A stretch of 64,000 nt of DNA. Source: Anseranas semipalmata (lineage: Eukaryota; Chordata; Aves; Anseriformes; Anseranatidae). The notes under the pieces are model-generated. The model was not told where the DNA came from and made no database searches. It was given only the letters and a program-made list of their open reading frames with translations. Shown one piece after another: positions 50,501 through 61,566 of this stretch. Location of the stretch: NCBI GenBank assembly GCA_013399115.1, contig VXAA01007254.1:84936-148935 (forward strand), given 5' to 3'. Numbering within the stretch: position 1 is the stretch's first letter; each line of letters opens with the position of its first letter. The position numbers were made by a program, and so were the translations under genes.

Positions 50501-53500
50501 AGATTGCCACTTGACTTCTGTTCAGACCAGGAATTTGAGATTTATGCCCCCAAGGCTTCCCACATCCCCAAGAGCATAGTGAACTTTTAACAGAAGTGGT
50601 GGCATAGACAGTTTACCAACATGCCACCACTACACACATGTAAGAAATGAAACACTGGACTATCAATTTAAGTCATGCTCAGAGAGAAAATTTTAACAGG
50701 GTATGAGGGGAGCTGGTTGCCCACCAGGCTTCTCCAGCCTTTTTCCTTTTTTCCTCAAATGCAGCTGTCCCTTCTAAGCCCATTCTTTGGCTGCTGCAGG
50801 CCCAGACAGGAAGGCAAGCAGACCATGGTACACTTCTGTCTTTTGCCTCCTCGTTCGCTTAGCTCGAGTTCATGAAACTTTCTATAAGGTCACTGACTCA
50901 AGGATAAGGAAACACAGGTGGCACCAGCCTACACCCTGTAATGTGGCAGCTCTAAGTTCCTCCACAGCTGTAGGGAAGGGGAGCACCCACCACCACCTCC
51001 CACCCTCTCTGTGTGAAAGTTACCTCAAAATACACCCTTGGTGGCCTCCTTTGATAGGTCTGTAGCCCTAAGGCACATTCTAATGTGTTTGTGGTCCCAC
51101 ATCCCTTTGGTGCACCCCCACATTCATGAACTTCCCACCACCACAACAGGCAAGGGCTTGTTCAGCAGCCTTGTAAAGTAATGGGCCTCAAACTTGCCTT
51201 ATACTTCTTATTTATTTGTTTTCTATGCACATCTAAACTTTAGTTATTGATTTTGTTAGCTTCTTAAAGAATATTTTGTACATTATATACCTACACTTCT
51301 GGTTGTGTGTATTTTATATGTGTATATAATATAAATGTATACCTTCATATATGTATAATTACATGCTATAAGCATATGTAAATATATACATACAAAGTGT
51401 ATCTAGGTATAGATAAACAAAATCTATGCATATTTGTATACTCATATATATATATATATTTATATATATAAAAAAAAATGTATATTTTTCTTTATATGAG
51501 CATTTCATGGTCCAAAGGAACTGGGCAGTCAATCATAGGGTTATGACCTTGTCAAAAAGGGCAGCTACCTGCCATAAAACAGCAGTTGAAACAACACTGC
51601 AGCCCCAGTGTATTTAGTGAGGCTTGCTGCTACGATGCCCTTCCAGAGTGGCCAAGAAGGGGTGGCCTTTCCTGCCAGTGACCTGAGGGCTACCTGAGAA
51701 CATGTGGGGTTCCATCAAGCAAACTTTTTTTCTGCCTTAGTCTGAATAAACTGTTTGAAATTTAGATGTGGTCCGAGCAATATCTAACCTCCAAGAAACC
51801 TAGTGACAGAAAAAGAGTTACAGTACAGTAATCACAACAATTCCACACAAATCATTTATCCTAGAATAAATCTGTCTTAGCCTCTACTAACATATTTAGA
51901 TCTACTGACATAGTTCATATCTAGCTGTATTACCCAGCACAGCTTGGATATTGAAAGAATTCTTTGTGTAGTGACTTCAGTATGATATATTTAATAGTGA
52001 GCTCTGGAGGGTAGCATATTTTGGTCAGTCAGAAGTATATTGGAACATATTCAAACCAAACCTGAAAATCTGTGAAAAAAATAAATAAATAAAATTTGGT
52101 TATTTGCTGAAATAACAGAACTTATGCCAGTCCCATCTGATGTTGGATCAGGTTATGTTCACATTGGACTAGCCATTACCAGCAGTTGCCTACATAAGCA
52201 AAAGGCAACATTGATTTCTGGTTGAAGCAAACATGATTTCTGTTTTGAGACACTATGTTTGTGATCATTTATTTCCCAATTATGACTGTGAAACTACAAA
52301 CTTGTGCATTTATTTTAATACACAGATACTCTTTCAGTGTAAAGCACTGTGCTTACATGCTCACAAACAGTGAGCAAAAGTGTCTTTATAATATGTGATT
52401 TTATAACTGCTGTGTTTTCTACACCTATTACCTACTTAGAGGCTTCAGTGTGTTTTCCTCACTTCAAAGCCAGCCTGCAAAAAATATTCTTTGAAAACAA
52501 TGGAAATTCCTTAGATTCACATGGCACTTCAGAAAGTTTCACTCAATGCTATGACATCGTTGGGAGTCTTTGATCAAAGAATTTCACAACCCTAAGCTTG
52601 TAAAATATTCAAACCAATCTTTCTGGTTCTGCGGTGCATTCATGAAATAGTCTGCTAGCAATGTTTGAATCCGACATTTTCTGAACATCCTATTGTTTCA
52701 AAAACTCTTTTTTAAGAAATTACTTAAGTAAGAAATTACTTAAATTACTGCAAGCACAGAAAGATTGAAATAGAAAAAAATGTATCATCATCCATATTAT
52801 AGGGTTTGGCAGTAACTAATAATTCATTTAAAAGATATAAAACCTTGCTTTTCTATTACTCAGTTTTCTGAAAATCCTTCAGGAGTAGAACTGGAAAATT
52901 GATTTGGGTTTGGGAATTTTTCCATAAAACACATTTTCCATTCTGTATATATACCAAAAAAAAAAAAAGTGTATATGCTATTTTTCCATAGTATGTTCCT
53001 GCTAAAGTGATTAAACCAGAAACATCTCAGCTAACCAAGTTGTTGAAATACTCACCCAACAAGAAAAGCAATGTGAAATGAAGAAAACATAGAAAGTATT
53101 TTTAAAATTATAAATTGCCAGTAGGTAAATGTTCGCTATTGGCACAGCCCAATAAATTGAAAATAAATAATGAAATGTCTCCCAGATTAAATTAAGTTTA
53201 AGCAGTAATAATAATTAGCAGAAAATATATCTAAGAAAGGAAATTGCAATAAAGTTTCTGACCACTGAGAAATGAATTTCTAGGGTAGTTTCCAAGCTAA
53301 GTAGCATGAGAAAAGGAGCTAAAATGCTTTAGAATTATGTTCGGGTAGCATATAGAAAGACCTGCATGACAAAATTGAAATTCCAAGAAACAGAAAATTG
53401 ACTTAATTAGTTAAGTAATTATATTTATGCATCAGTGCAGCCTGCTTGAACTATCAGTGTCACCAAACTTTATCAAAATATGTAGTAATAAGATGTAATA

Positions 53501-53760
53501 ATTTTGTTATTTTCTGTCTTTCTGTCAGTGGCACAACATGGTTATGGATTTTTGTTTTTATCATCAGCCCTAAGTTAGTAAAATATTTCTGGGGACCATT
53601 ATATGACCCTGGCAGGGTGGCACCATGTAAAACAGACAATCTGTAGAATTTTATTAAACTACATAATTGATTACTCTGACAACATCCTAGACTCAGCCAG
53701 CCAAGCAGACATTCTTTCCAGTCTTCTGGTCTTCTGTTCTGCCTGTTTACACGGGCAGAT
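47531..53760. other. Mostly unique DNA; GC-richer patch 50670-51170
   Basis: No gene recognised. The patch at 50670-51170 and a smaller one at 51500-51740 are GC-richer than their surroundings and may be decayed repeats or LTRs. An AT-only stretch with (TA)n lies at about 51295-51480. A 13-base tandem repeat (AAGAAATTACTTA, offset 16) lies at 52714-52743. An A18 tract is at about 48892-48909. Confidence 0.45.
51295..51480. repeat. AT-rich low-complexity region with (TA)n
   Basis: About 185 bases that are almost entirely A and T, with TATA-type dinucleotide runs, the clearest at about 51444-51470. A short frame here (51426-51617) is an artefact. Confidence 0.85.
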
Positions 53761-54060
53761 AGTGATAGGACAAGGGGGAACAGTTTTAAACTAAAAGAGG
53801 GTAAATTTAGATTAGATGTTAGGAAGAAAATATTCACTATGAGGGTGTTGAGGCATTGGCACAGGTTGCCCAGAGAAGTTGTGGATGCCCCATCCCTGGA
53901 GGTGTTGAAGGCCAGGCTGGGTGGGGCCCTGGGCAACCTGATTTAGTGGGTAGCATCCCTGCCTATAGCAGGGGGGTTGGAACTAGATTGTCTTTAAGGT
54001 CCCTTCCAACTCAAGCCATTCTATGACTCTGCTTCTATGATTCTGTGATTCTGTGATTCT
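53761..54060 (+). mobile_element. CR1 LINE 3' fragment with intact terminal octamers
   Basis: Sense CR1 tail. GTGATAGGACAAGGGGGAAC opens it. TTAGGAAGAAAATATTCACT and ATGAGGGTGTTGAGGCATTG (FF.MRVL.HW) follow, then CACAGGTTGCCCAGAGAAGT and CCATCCCTGGAGGTG (PSLEV), then the 3' UTR with GGTTGGAACTAGATTGTCTT and GTCCCTTCCAACTCAAGCC. The terminal octamers are ATTCTATG, CTTCTATG, ATTCTGTG and ATTCTGTG, followed by ATTCT. The well-kept ending suggests a fairly young insertion. The minus-strand frame of 158 codons across it (53936-53460) is a shadow. Confidence 0.96.
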
Positions 54061-54173
54061 CATCATGGCCTACATTAAGACTTCAGACACCGTTTTATCT
54101 GTTAGGGGAATTTTGTTGGAGAGAGAAGAGGTGGGGAAAGAATTGTTGCATTCATGGTGTTGCATTCATACCA
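54061..54173. other. Spacer between a CR1 tail and a CR1 5' region
   Basis: No clear homology seen. It may hold more of the CR1 ORF1 upstream region. Confidence 0.4.
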
Positions 54174-54641
54174 GTGAGTGATAGTAGTAGGCAATGCCCT
54201 GCTGCAGGGGACAGAGGCAACCACTCAACCTGTCATCTAAAGGAAGTTTGCTGCTTGCCAGGAGCCTGGATCTGGCATGTTGTGGAGAGACTGCCAAAGT
54301 TTGCCTGGCCCTCTGTTACCCCCTGTTTTTCTTCCATGTGGGCACCAGTGATACTGCCAGGGGCAACCTGGATATTATCCAAAGTAAATATAGAGCTCTG
54401 GGGGTGACAGTCAGGGGTATGTGGGCCCAGGTGGTGTTCTCAGTCCTGCTGGTGAGGTATGAGGAGGAGGGGACTGATACTGCATGTCAACAACTGGTTG
54501 CACAGCTTGTGTCAGCAATAGGGTTTTGTTTTCTATGATCATGGGACCCCATCTGAGGATCCACATCTGCTTGGGAGAGATGGGATCCACTTCACTAAGT
54601 GGGGAAAGGTATCTTTGCCAACAGGATGGATGACCGGGTAA
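54174..54641 (+). pseudogene. CR1 ORF1 remnant, SGNH esterase-like domain
   Basis: Decayed CR1 ORF1. CR1-clade ORF1 proteins carry a C-terminal SGNH/GDSL-hydrolase-like esterase domain thought to act in the retrotransposition particle. Here the reading passes from one frame (KEVCCLPGAWIWHVVERLPK, from about 54240) to another (LFFFHVGTSDTARGN, ALGVTVRGMWAQVVFSVLL, about 54320-54530), then back to the first (YDHGTPSEDPHLLGRDGIHF, 54534 on, stop at about 54639). The two frameshifts therefore compensate each other. The GTND block has become GTSD, while the DxxH block (DGIH) is kept. The N-terminal GDS block is replaced by a poor match. The zinc-finger-like N-terminal part is not visible. It is not functional. 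Confidence 0.85.
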
Positions 54642-54879
54642 AGGAGAGCTGTGGGGCTTTAAACTCTCCAAAGGAGAGAGAGAACAAAGGAGGAGTCTGA
54701 GAGTTACCAGTAGCCCTGTCACGGAGTGATGGACAGGGTTAGCAAGCAAAAGGCCTAGGGTGATACAAATAAAAGTGAACACAAAATCAACATAACAGAG
54801 CTTACGTGGAGTCACCACCAGCTTTTGCATGTAAACAAGGTAGTGCCTATAGGGCACCATTATGGGGAAAAAAAAAACA

Positions 54880-55248
54880 CATCCTTTTGGGGAAGTCAAC
54901 ATGCTGGGGTGCCTCTATGAAGTGCCTGTACGCTAATGCATGCAGCATGGGGAATAAGCACAAATAGTCAGAGATAGGAGTGCCGTTGCAGGGCTGTGAT
55001 CATGCGATCACAGAGATGTGGGATGGCTCCCATGAATGGAGTGCTGTAATGGAGGAATACACGCTCTTTTGAAAGGACAGGCCAGGAGGACAGGGAGGTG
55101 GAGTTGCCCTTTATGTGAGAACAGCTGAAGTGCATGGAGCTCTGCCTGGGGATGGATGATGAGCTTATGGGTAAGGATTTGTGGTGGGCTGACCTTGGCT
55201 ATCTGCCTGATGCCCACCTAGCCACTCCGTCACTCCACCTCTTCAACA
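54880..55248 (+). pseudogene. CR1 ORF2 remnant, start of the AP-endonuclease domain
   Basis: The ORF2 start of the same CR1 insertion as the ORF1 remnant 240 bases upstream. From ATG at 54917 it reads MKCLYANACSMGNKHK then a stop at 54965. In the same frame follow SEIGVPLQGCDHAITEMWDG, SHEWSAVMEEYTLF, a stop, and KDRPGGQGGGVALYVRTAEV. These match the N-terminus of the APE-type endonuclease that nicks target DNA in CR1. The Asn of the first motif (NA.SM) and the Glu of the ITE.W motif are still present. Two in-frame stops and a shift near 55130 disable it. Recognisable similarity fades before 55250, where the GC-rich repeat copy B begins. Confidence 0.87.
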
Positions 55249-55722
55249 GGACAGGGAGAGAAAAAGAGATGAAAAAGTTCATGGGTCAAGACAGAGAAAT
55301 CATTTGTAAATCACCATCACAGGCAAAACAGGCGCGACTTGAGGAAAAATAATTTAATTTATTGCAAATTAAACTAGAATTGAATGGTGAGAGACAAAGA
55401 CAAAAACTAGAACACCTTCCCTTCAACCCACACCCTCTTCTTCTGAGGCTCAACTTCATTCTTTCATTCCTGACTCCCCTGCTTCCTCCCTGACACACCC
55501 CTGGGTGGCATAGGGGGAATGAGATTTTTAGTCAGTTCATAACAGTTCCCATCTGATGCTCCTTTTTCCTCTTTTCCCTTACTCCAGTGTGGGTCCTCTC
55601 CATGAGCTGCAGTCCTTCAGGACAAACCTACTTCAGCATGGATCCTCTGTGGGCTGCACTTCCTGCCAGGAATCTGCTGCAGTGTGGGCTCTCTGTAGGT
55701 TGCAGCTTCCTTTAGGGCATAT
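55249..55722. mobile_element. GC-rich interspersed repeat, copy B (probable LTR-class element)
   Basis: Same family as 23345-24018 but covering a different, partly overlapping portion. It opens with GGGAGAGAAAAAGAGATGAA and TTCATGGGTCAAGACAGAGA, then ATAATTTAATTTATTGC. This resembles the part of the bird repeat that I remember as preceding the GC-rich units (GGGTTGAGATAAAGACAGTTTAATA). From about 55584 it reads GTGTGGGTCCTCTCCATGAG, CTGCAGTCCTTCAGGACAAA, TGTGGGCTGCACTTCCTGCC and TGTAGGTTGCAGCTTCCTTT, colinear with about 23395-23570 of copy A. The copy then stops at about 55722. The LTR class is inferred, not proven. Confidence 0.7.
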
Positions 55723-55775
55723 TGTGGATATTATCAGTAAGGTTTTCAACACTGTCTCCAATAAGATCAGTGGTT
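55723..55775 (+). mobile_element. CR1 LINE reverse-transcriptase fragment (motif A)
   Basis: TTGTGGATATTATCAGTAAG followed by GTTTTCAACACTGTCTCCAA translates as VDIISKVFNTVSNKI. This matches the CR1 motif A block VD.VYLDFSKAFDTVSHNIL with a four-residue deletion and Asn in place of the catalytic Asp. Only about 50 bases are recognisable, directly abutting GC-rich repeat copy B. Confidence 0.65.
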
Positions 55776-55854
55776 CTTCACACAATATAAAGTTATATAT
55801 AGTATAGTATGTAGAGTATATATCACAATATGCTGTAAATGCTAAAGTTCTATG
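55776..55854. other. AT-rich spacer
   Basis: AT-rich, with TATATAGTATAGTATGTAGA-type low complexity. No homology recognised. Confidence 0.5.
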
Positions 55855-56085
55855 GGAGTCACACCTGGGCTGAACAAGATCAGGAGTAAGCCACCAGGGG
55901 CTACTAAATATCTACAAACCATTTCTTGTGGTGGAAATTGCTGGAGGATGGGAGAGAACTCTGGAGAATGATCCCATATACTTTTCCCCTTCTCCTCTGC
56001 TGTGGACAGCCAATGTTGACCACTGCTGGAGACAGGATAGGTGAGCTAGTCTGACCTTTAGTCTGACACGAAGTGGTTATTATTT
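55855..56085 (+). mobile_element. Ancient CR1/L3-like LINE 3' end
   Basis: A sense copy of the same old tail seen in antisense at 1985. GTTGACCACTGCTGGAGACA, GGATAGGTGAGCTAGTCTGA and CCTTTAGTCTGACACGAAGT line up with the turtle/crocodilian-type ending (CACTGCTGGAGACAGGATAC, TGGGCTAGATGGACCTTTGG, TCTGACCCAGTATGG). Upstream, TTGCTGGAGGATGGGAGAGA may belong to the same 3' UTR. It is non-coding, and the 5' limit is uncertain. Confidence 0.72.
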
Positions 56086-59000
56086 TTACCAGACCTGCAC
56101 ACAACATTTACAAGCAAATTGCAGTCTTATACATTGACATAATACAGTAATGATCTCTGCTTGGTTCTTTATTCCTAATAAATCCTAGCACAAATGACAT
56201 CTCAATTACCACATTTCATTACAACCCTCAAATAATTTTTCTCTTTTTCCCAACTGAGTTTAAAACATGGCTTAAAGCACTCCTAATAAAGAAATAAAAT
56301 CTTTTTTTCACAGTAGGATGGCTCAAGGGACTGTCTGAGATCCAGTTAAAAAGAAGCTAGTTGTTCATAACAAGTGTTTTGATTAAGTAAGGTCTGCTTC
56401 TTTTGTTTCCCCCTTACTATTGGTATGTTCTTCCATATTATAAGCTTTTATTAGAACAAGCACACCTCTCAAATCCTTGCAGATAGAACAAGGTCAGAAC
56501 ATGGACAGTTGTAACATCTGCATGAGTTAGCACTCAGGGCTCTGGGATGTGTGAATTGCTTAATGGGTTGTTAACTCAGATGTGTACTGATAATAACTGA
56601 AAGATCAAGTTGTCAACATTACTTATTTGGCTACTGATCAAGGCATTGTAAGAGGATGAGGGAGATAATATGAAGGTCAGAATAATTTTCTGTGGGGATT
56701 TCACTTTGGCACACGAATATCGTTACTCCGTAATAGTTTACTGAGGAAAAAAAAAAAAAAAAGAAACCCAGCATGAGCCAATAGCACAGAATCTGTCATA
56801 GAACACCAATCCAAGCAGGAAACCAGTCTGAGACCATGCTGCATTTAAAACTCACTGCTGAGCCCAAAGAGTCAAAACACACAAGACAAAATCTTGTTCA
56901 GAACTATGAACAGGTCCTCATTTTGGTGTCCCGTATGTGTGAAACCTAATTTACAATTCCTAGAGTTTCCCTGAGTTCAAGACCTACTATTCTAGTAACA
57001 TTCGCTAGAGAAATCCCTATGGCCTAGTTATGGGAGGAACTCTGCAATAGGATAAAACAATGGCTGCCCTGGAGAATTTCACCTAATATAATATCTAATA
57101 TTATTTTGAAGTCAGGCATAGAACAAAGAAGAAAGTTTTCATTCAGTTTCAGTATTCCAATGAAATGACTTAAATGTTACCAGCTCAATGTTCTTGTTTC
57201 ATTATGCAAGTTCCTGTTCTCATGGATTTTTTTTTCTTTTAAGCAGAATTTTGTTTTGAGAAGAGCTTAATGAAAAGAAAATAGAAGAGGGCAGACTGTG
57301 ATACACCAACCTTGGGGCAAAATCATCCACAAGAATCTGTGAATGGAATGTGACAACGACTGAAACAGGCACAACATTTGCATAAAACAGTTAAGTCTCC
57401 TGCAAGCTTTTCACTATTATTTTATTAACAGAAAGTTGCAGTTGTTAAAGTGAAAAAGATTGAAAGTGCACAAGTTTTGCCTAGGTGCTATAGCACCTAA
57501 GTATGCCCTCTTAATTCTCTTCCAGTAAAGGAGAACAGAAAACTAAAGCAACTATATTACCAACAACAAAACTTGGGGAAAAAAAAAAAGCGTTTTTTTT
57601 TTTTTTTTTTTTTCAGTGTATCAGTGGGTTCTGTCAGTTACCTTTAAGGAAAGGAGAAGGCAAGTCACATGCCAGTGACAACCAGCTTATCTATAAAGGA
57701 GGTGTTGTATGTATTCCATCTCTCTAGTTGGAGAAATATCTTATTTCTCCTATATTAGTGGTTTTCCTTCTCTGAAATGGCTATGCTAGACATACTGCTA
57801 CTCTGCTGGAGTATACAATATCAAGTCTATTTTTTGCAAAAAGAAAAATGATATATCCAATGTGGTAACAATGATTGGTATGCTATAACTAAACAGGTAT
57901 AAGTTTTAGAGGTTTCTCGGAAAACCCAAGGTATGTGGTATTGAGTTGTATCTGTCACCATGAATCCCTGCAGCATCAGGAATGTTAAAACAAAGCTCCT
58001 GTTCTACCACATTGTAGGCTCAGACATATCTGAACAAATAAATCCCTGTAATGCAGAAAAACATGTACAAAACATGGTTGTCACCTACTGACATTCTTTA
58101 AGCAAAAAACTGGCAGCAAAAATATATGAAGCTGATGCTGGTCATTGGGAATATGCAACTATTTATATTAAAAATAAATAAATCTCAAAACAGAAAACAC
58201 AGTGTGATCTGGGTTCTCATTGACTATTACACCTTAAGGAATATGATGTTTCCCCCACTGTAAGGGGAAACAATATTTTTAAACAGTGGAATTGCAAGTT
58301 GTGGTTTCGTTATCAAAAGTTGTCTTTTGAGTTAAGAGTAAATTACTGAGAAAGGGAAAAGAAATCCTCTACATTTCACAAGGACACCAGATTATTTCCA
58401 TTGAAATGGATTTTTCCATTAAAAAAAAAAAAAATCAGGTCAGTCTGAAACAGTTGGCTGCCCACCCTTCCATTACCACCTAGAAGCACAGCCTTGGATG
58501 CTACCACTGGAGTGGTAGTGAATATATTCAGGGTAATCTTACCATGTAATTTTAGTTCAGAAAATTAGTGCCTTTTGTTGTGAATTTCTGATCATCCCTG
58601 CTTACATTCACATTGTGGAGCAGTCTTGGAGCAGACAAGTTGTATGGCTTTCAAATGAAACTTAAACAGAGTGACATACACCTAATGCCTTCAAACCAAC
58701 CAGCAATGAGTGCATGAAACCAGAGCAGACCTAGTCTGAATTAACACAGCCCCCTGCAAATGAATATGATGTGGACATTGAGTCCTTGTCATTACTTCTT
58801 TTGCTTAGAGATCTACTCCAATTGCACTGTTTGCTCTCGTGGATGTTCTCTCAGTTAGTTAAAACAGGGGCAGACAGACTTACCTGTTTCTTTTCTTATA
58901 CTCTTGCATGGCTCTAAAACAATGTTGCAATAAATTATATAACAATAAATCACAAGTGTAACCCCTTACATGTATATTTAAAGAGTTCAATAAAAAATGC

Positions 59001-60719
59001 CAGTACACTCCAAGTTTAAAAACTAAAAACATTAATAACATGATAGGATAGAAAGCCTATCTCCTAATGTGCTCACTTTTTCAAATAGTACTAATGATAC
59101 TCCTGGAACGACCTATTTAATACAATCAGCTCTTAAGAAAGTTGGAATTGTAATATTTTCCATAGCTTAAACATCCTAAAGTATTTTACAGACTAAGGAG
59201 AAGAAATTGGTTTTCTTCATACTGATTATTGTATAGGAATAACATTTCAATATACATGCTCCTGGAGGATACAGCAGTGCCATCATCGTGCCTCAGTTTC
59301 CCCACAGGGCTCACTAGAGGTAGAAATTGTCCCTCCATTTTTCAGTATTTCAGTCTCTTCCCAGAGGGATAGTGTATGCCAAAACCAAAATCCTTGATCA
59401 GGGTTTTGGCCCATCAGCAATTTTAACCCACTCAGTAACAGAGAAGCCAATTGCTGTAACCTACAGACCCCCTACACCCAAAGAATACCGAAACCAATTA
59501 TCTAAGCCACACCTAAATCATTTTAGCAAGGAGGCAAGACTTCCAAAATGCTTCCATTTGAAGACAGTATCTGCACCATTTTGTAGTCAGTTTTCCATTC
59601 TTTTAAGCCTACTACCAGCCCAAATATAGCAAATATAATCTAGCCCAGTTCTACACTTTTAACTCATTGGTGATCATTAAAGGTTTGAAAAAATGCTACA
59701 GATTGTGGGGAAAAAAAAAAAGAAAAAAAAAAGGACTTCCAGATTACCAAAGTCTTCTAAATATTACTTGGGAAACATAAGCAGTAAGGAGGTTGAGGAC
59801 TATGAATAATATCTCCTCCCCCCGCCCAGCCCCCTTACTTAATACAAAACCCTTGAAATAGATGCTTGGGAATTTAAATTAGCATGGATTCAGAAGTAAG
59901 AGTGCCACCTAGTGTGTCACTATTTAGCATTCCCTGTAGATCCTTGCATTAATGGGAAATCTCCCACCTATATCGAAACTGAGGGAGAGTGTTTGGGAGG
60001 TGTCTTTTTATTTTTCTTTATGTTGTAGTATATAGCACAAACAGAAGTTAGGGGCTTGATGCAGAAATCACTGGGAGGAGATTCTGTAGGCTATGTTATT
60101 CATAGGGCAGAACAAGTAACCACAAATGATCATTGTCCTTAAAATCTATTAAGGTAATTCATTTCCGCTGGCAAGTTCTGACAGGCTGGAGAAAAGGGAT
60201 ATTCAGCAGTGATGTTAATATATATTCTGTTTCTCGTACATGTGTGCTGGTGTTACTTTATCTTGTGAAATTCAAATAGTCCTCGAGGACAGGCTCCATC
60301 TTTCTCCATAAATGTTCAGGTCCCAGCTGGTAAGTCATTCATTCGGAGCACAGATGGGAATGGCTCAGATGCTGTCTGGTCTAACATAATAATAAAATTC
60401 CTGTAGAACCTCACTGATGTTCAACATGCAAACCTTTGTGAATTACAGTTTATTATTCATCAGGTAACAATCAGTAAGGCAAAATACTCCAAAGTCTGAC
60501 TAATATTTTTAAGGAAAAAGTATCAGATCAGAGCAGCATATACTCTGTTCCTGAGGGACAATATAATCCTTGATCTGTTACATCACCTACTACACACTTT
60601 TCTAAAATTCTTTTTTTTTATTTTTTATTTCTACATACTAGTTTCTAATTCTCACATCACATCTCTCTGAGATGTCTCAAGGCTTTTCAGCCAGCAGGCA
60701 AAATCTTACAATAATGGGT
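56086..60719. other. Unique AT-rich DNA with homopolymer tracts
   Basis: No gene recognised. It contains an A-run at about 56742-56762, the A11/T21 hairpin (57579-57613), A13 at about 58421-58433 and A-rich interrupted runs at about 59710-59731. A frame at 59327-59629 (100 codons) has no recognisable domain. Confidence 0.5.
57579..57613. repeat. A11-GCG-T21 inverted homopolymer hairpin
   Basis: Eleven A, then GCG, then 21 T. The A and T arms can pair as a hairpin with a 3-base loop. Simple-sequence origin. Confidence 0.85.
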
Positions 60720-61180
60720 TAGGTCACAAGGGGGTAAATAGAGGAGAGGAAAGAAAGCTGGGAAAGGGCAGTCTAGGGCACCCCACAGGATTCCCTGTCC
60801 TTCCATGCTCTGTGGACTTCACCTGCCTGGCCATTCCCTTCCTCATGCAGCACCTTCACCTGACCAATTTGCAAGAAGCAGTTCACTCCCACCTCCTTAT
60901 GGTACCCTGCTATGCCTTCCAGGTGCCCCGCAGAGCCAGGCCAAGGCTGTGCTGTGCTGCGAATGCTCTGGAAGGCATGACTTCACATTTAAGAAGGAGA
61001 TAAAGACAATTAATTGTTCGGGGACGGGCAGTCCCTTATCGTAGTATTCATCCTGTCCCTGAGCAGGGCTTCCAGCCTGTGAAGGTAGTAGATGGCCCCT
61101 CCAACGCCCATCTGAAGAAGGGCAGACAGTCTGCTACTCTCTGCATATTGCTACCCGAGACAGCAGCTGATTTTACTTAT
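60720..61180. other. GC-richer segment of unknown origin
   Basis: A locally GC-richer stretch in AT-rich DNA, with two overlapping plus-strand frames (60805-61044 and 60812-61003) that look compositional. It contains a perfect 12-base palindrome (ACAATTAATTGT, 61006-61017). It could be a decayed repeat, a regulatory element or an exon of an unknown transcript. I do not recognise it. Confidence 0.3.
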
Positions 61181-61465
61181 GCTTCCCGTAAGCTCTGAGT
61201 TTTCCCTTCCCATAACTACATACTTTGTTCAGACCAGTTCTAATAAGGCAGTTTCATGCTCATTCTTCTCCTAGAAATGGTTACTTGCATTTTCTATGTG
61301 CTTATGTGCATTTATGCCTCTGCCATCCATTTGGATTTATTCCCAGAGCTTCTTCTCATTTGACGACCATTGTTTTCTGTAATTTTTATACCTTGTACCT
61401 ATGTTTATGGGAGTGCTGTTTTGTTCTGTCATACACTCAGAAGGAGGATCATTTACAAGAGAATA
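61181..61465. other. Unique DNA
   Basis: No gene recognised. A plus frame of 87 codons (61225-61488) has no domain. Confidence 0.4.
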
Positions 61466-61566
61466 AAAATATCATTATCTTTGTTTAACAGCTAGGGAGA
61501 CTAACAGACAAAGAGGCTAAGTGACTTACCAAGCAGAAGTCGCTGGCAAAGCTGGAAATAACTGAG
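61466..61566 (-). mobile_element. Probable MIR SINE relic
   Basis: The plus strand reads ATATCATTATCTTTGTTTAA, CAGCTAGGGAGACTAACAGA, AGAGGCTAAGTGACTTACCA and GTCGCTGGCAAAGCTGGAA. This follows the antisense MIR core and tail in order (ATTATCCCCATTTTACAGAT, GAGGAAACTGAGGCACAGAG, GGTTAAGTGACTTGCCCAAG, AGTGGCAGAGCTGGGA). MIR is an ancient amniote tRNA-derived SINE mobilised by L2, found at low copy in birds. The SINE head with the pol III boxes is not visible. Confidence 0.68.

Noticed and set aside
53460..53936. A 158-codon minus-strand frame
   Set aside because: Its N-terminal half is antisense to the CR1 tail at 53761-54060. No homology in the rest.
54411..54902. A 163-codon minus-strand frame
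   Set aside because: Antisense shadow of the CR1 ORF1/ORF2 remnant, which reads convincingly on the plus strand.
59275..59312. MIR-like GTGCCTCAGTTTCCCC
   Set aside because: Only one block matches and neighbouring MIR blocks are not recognisable in order.
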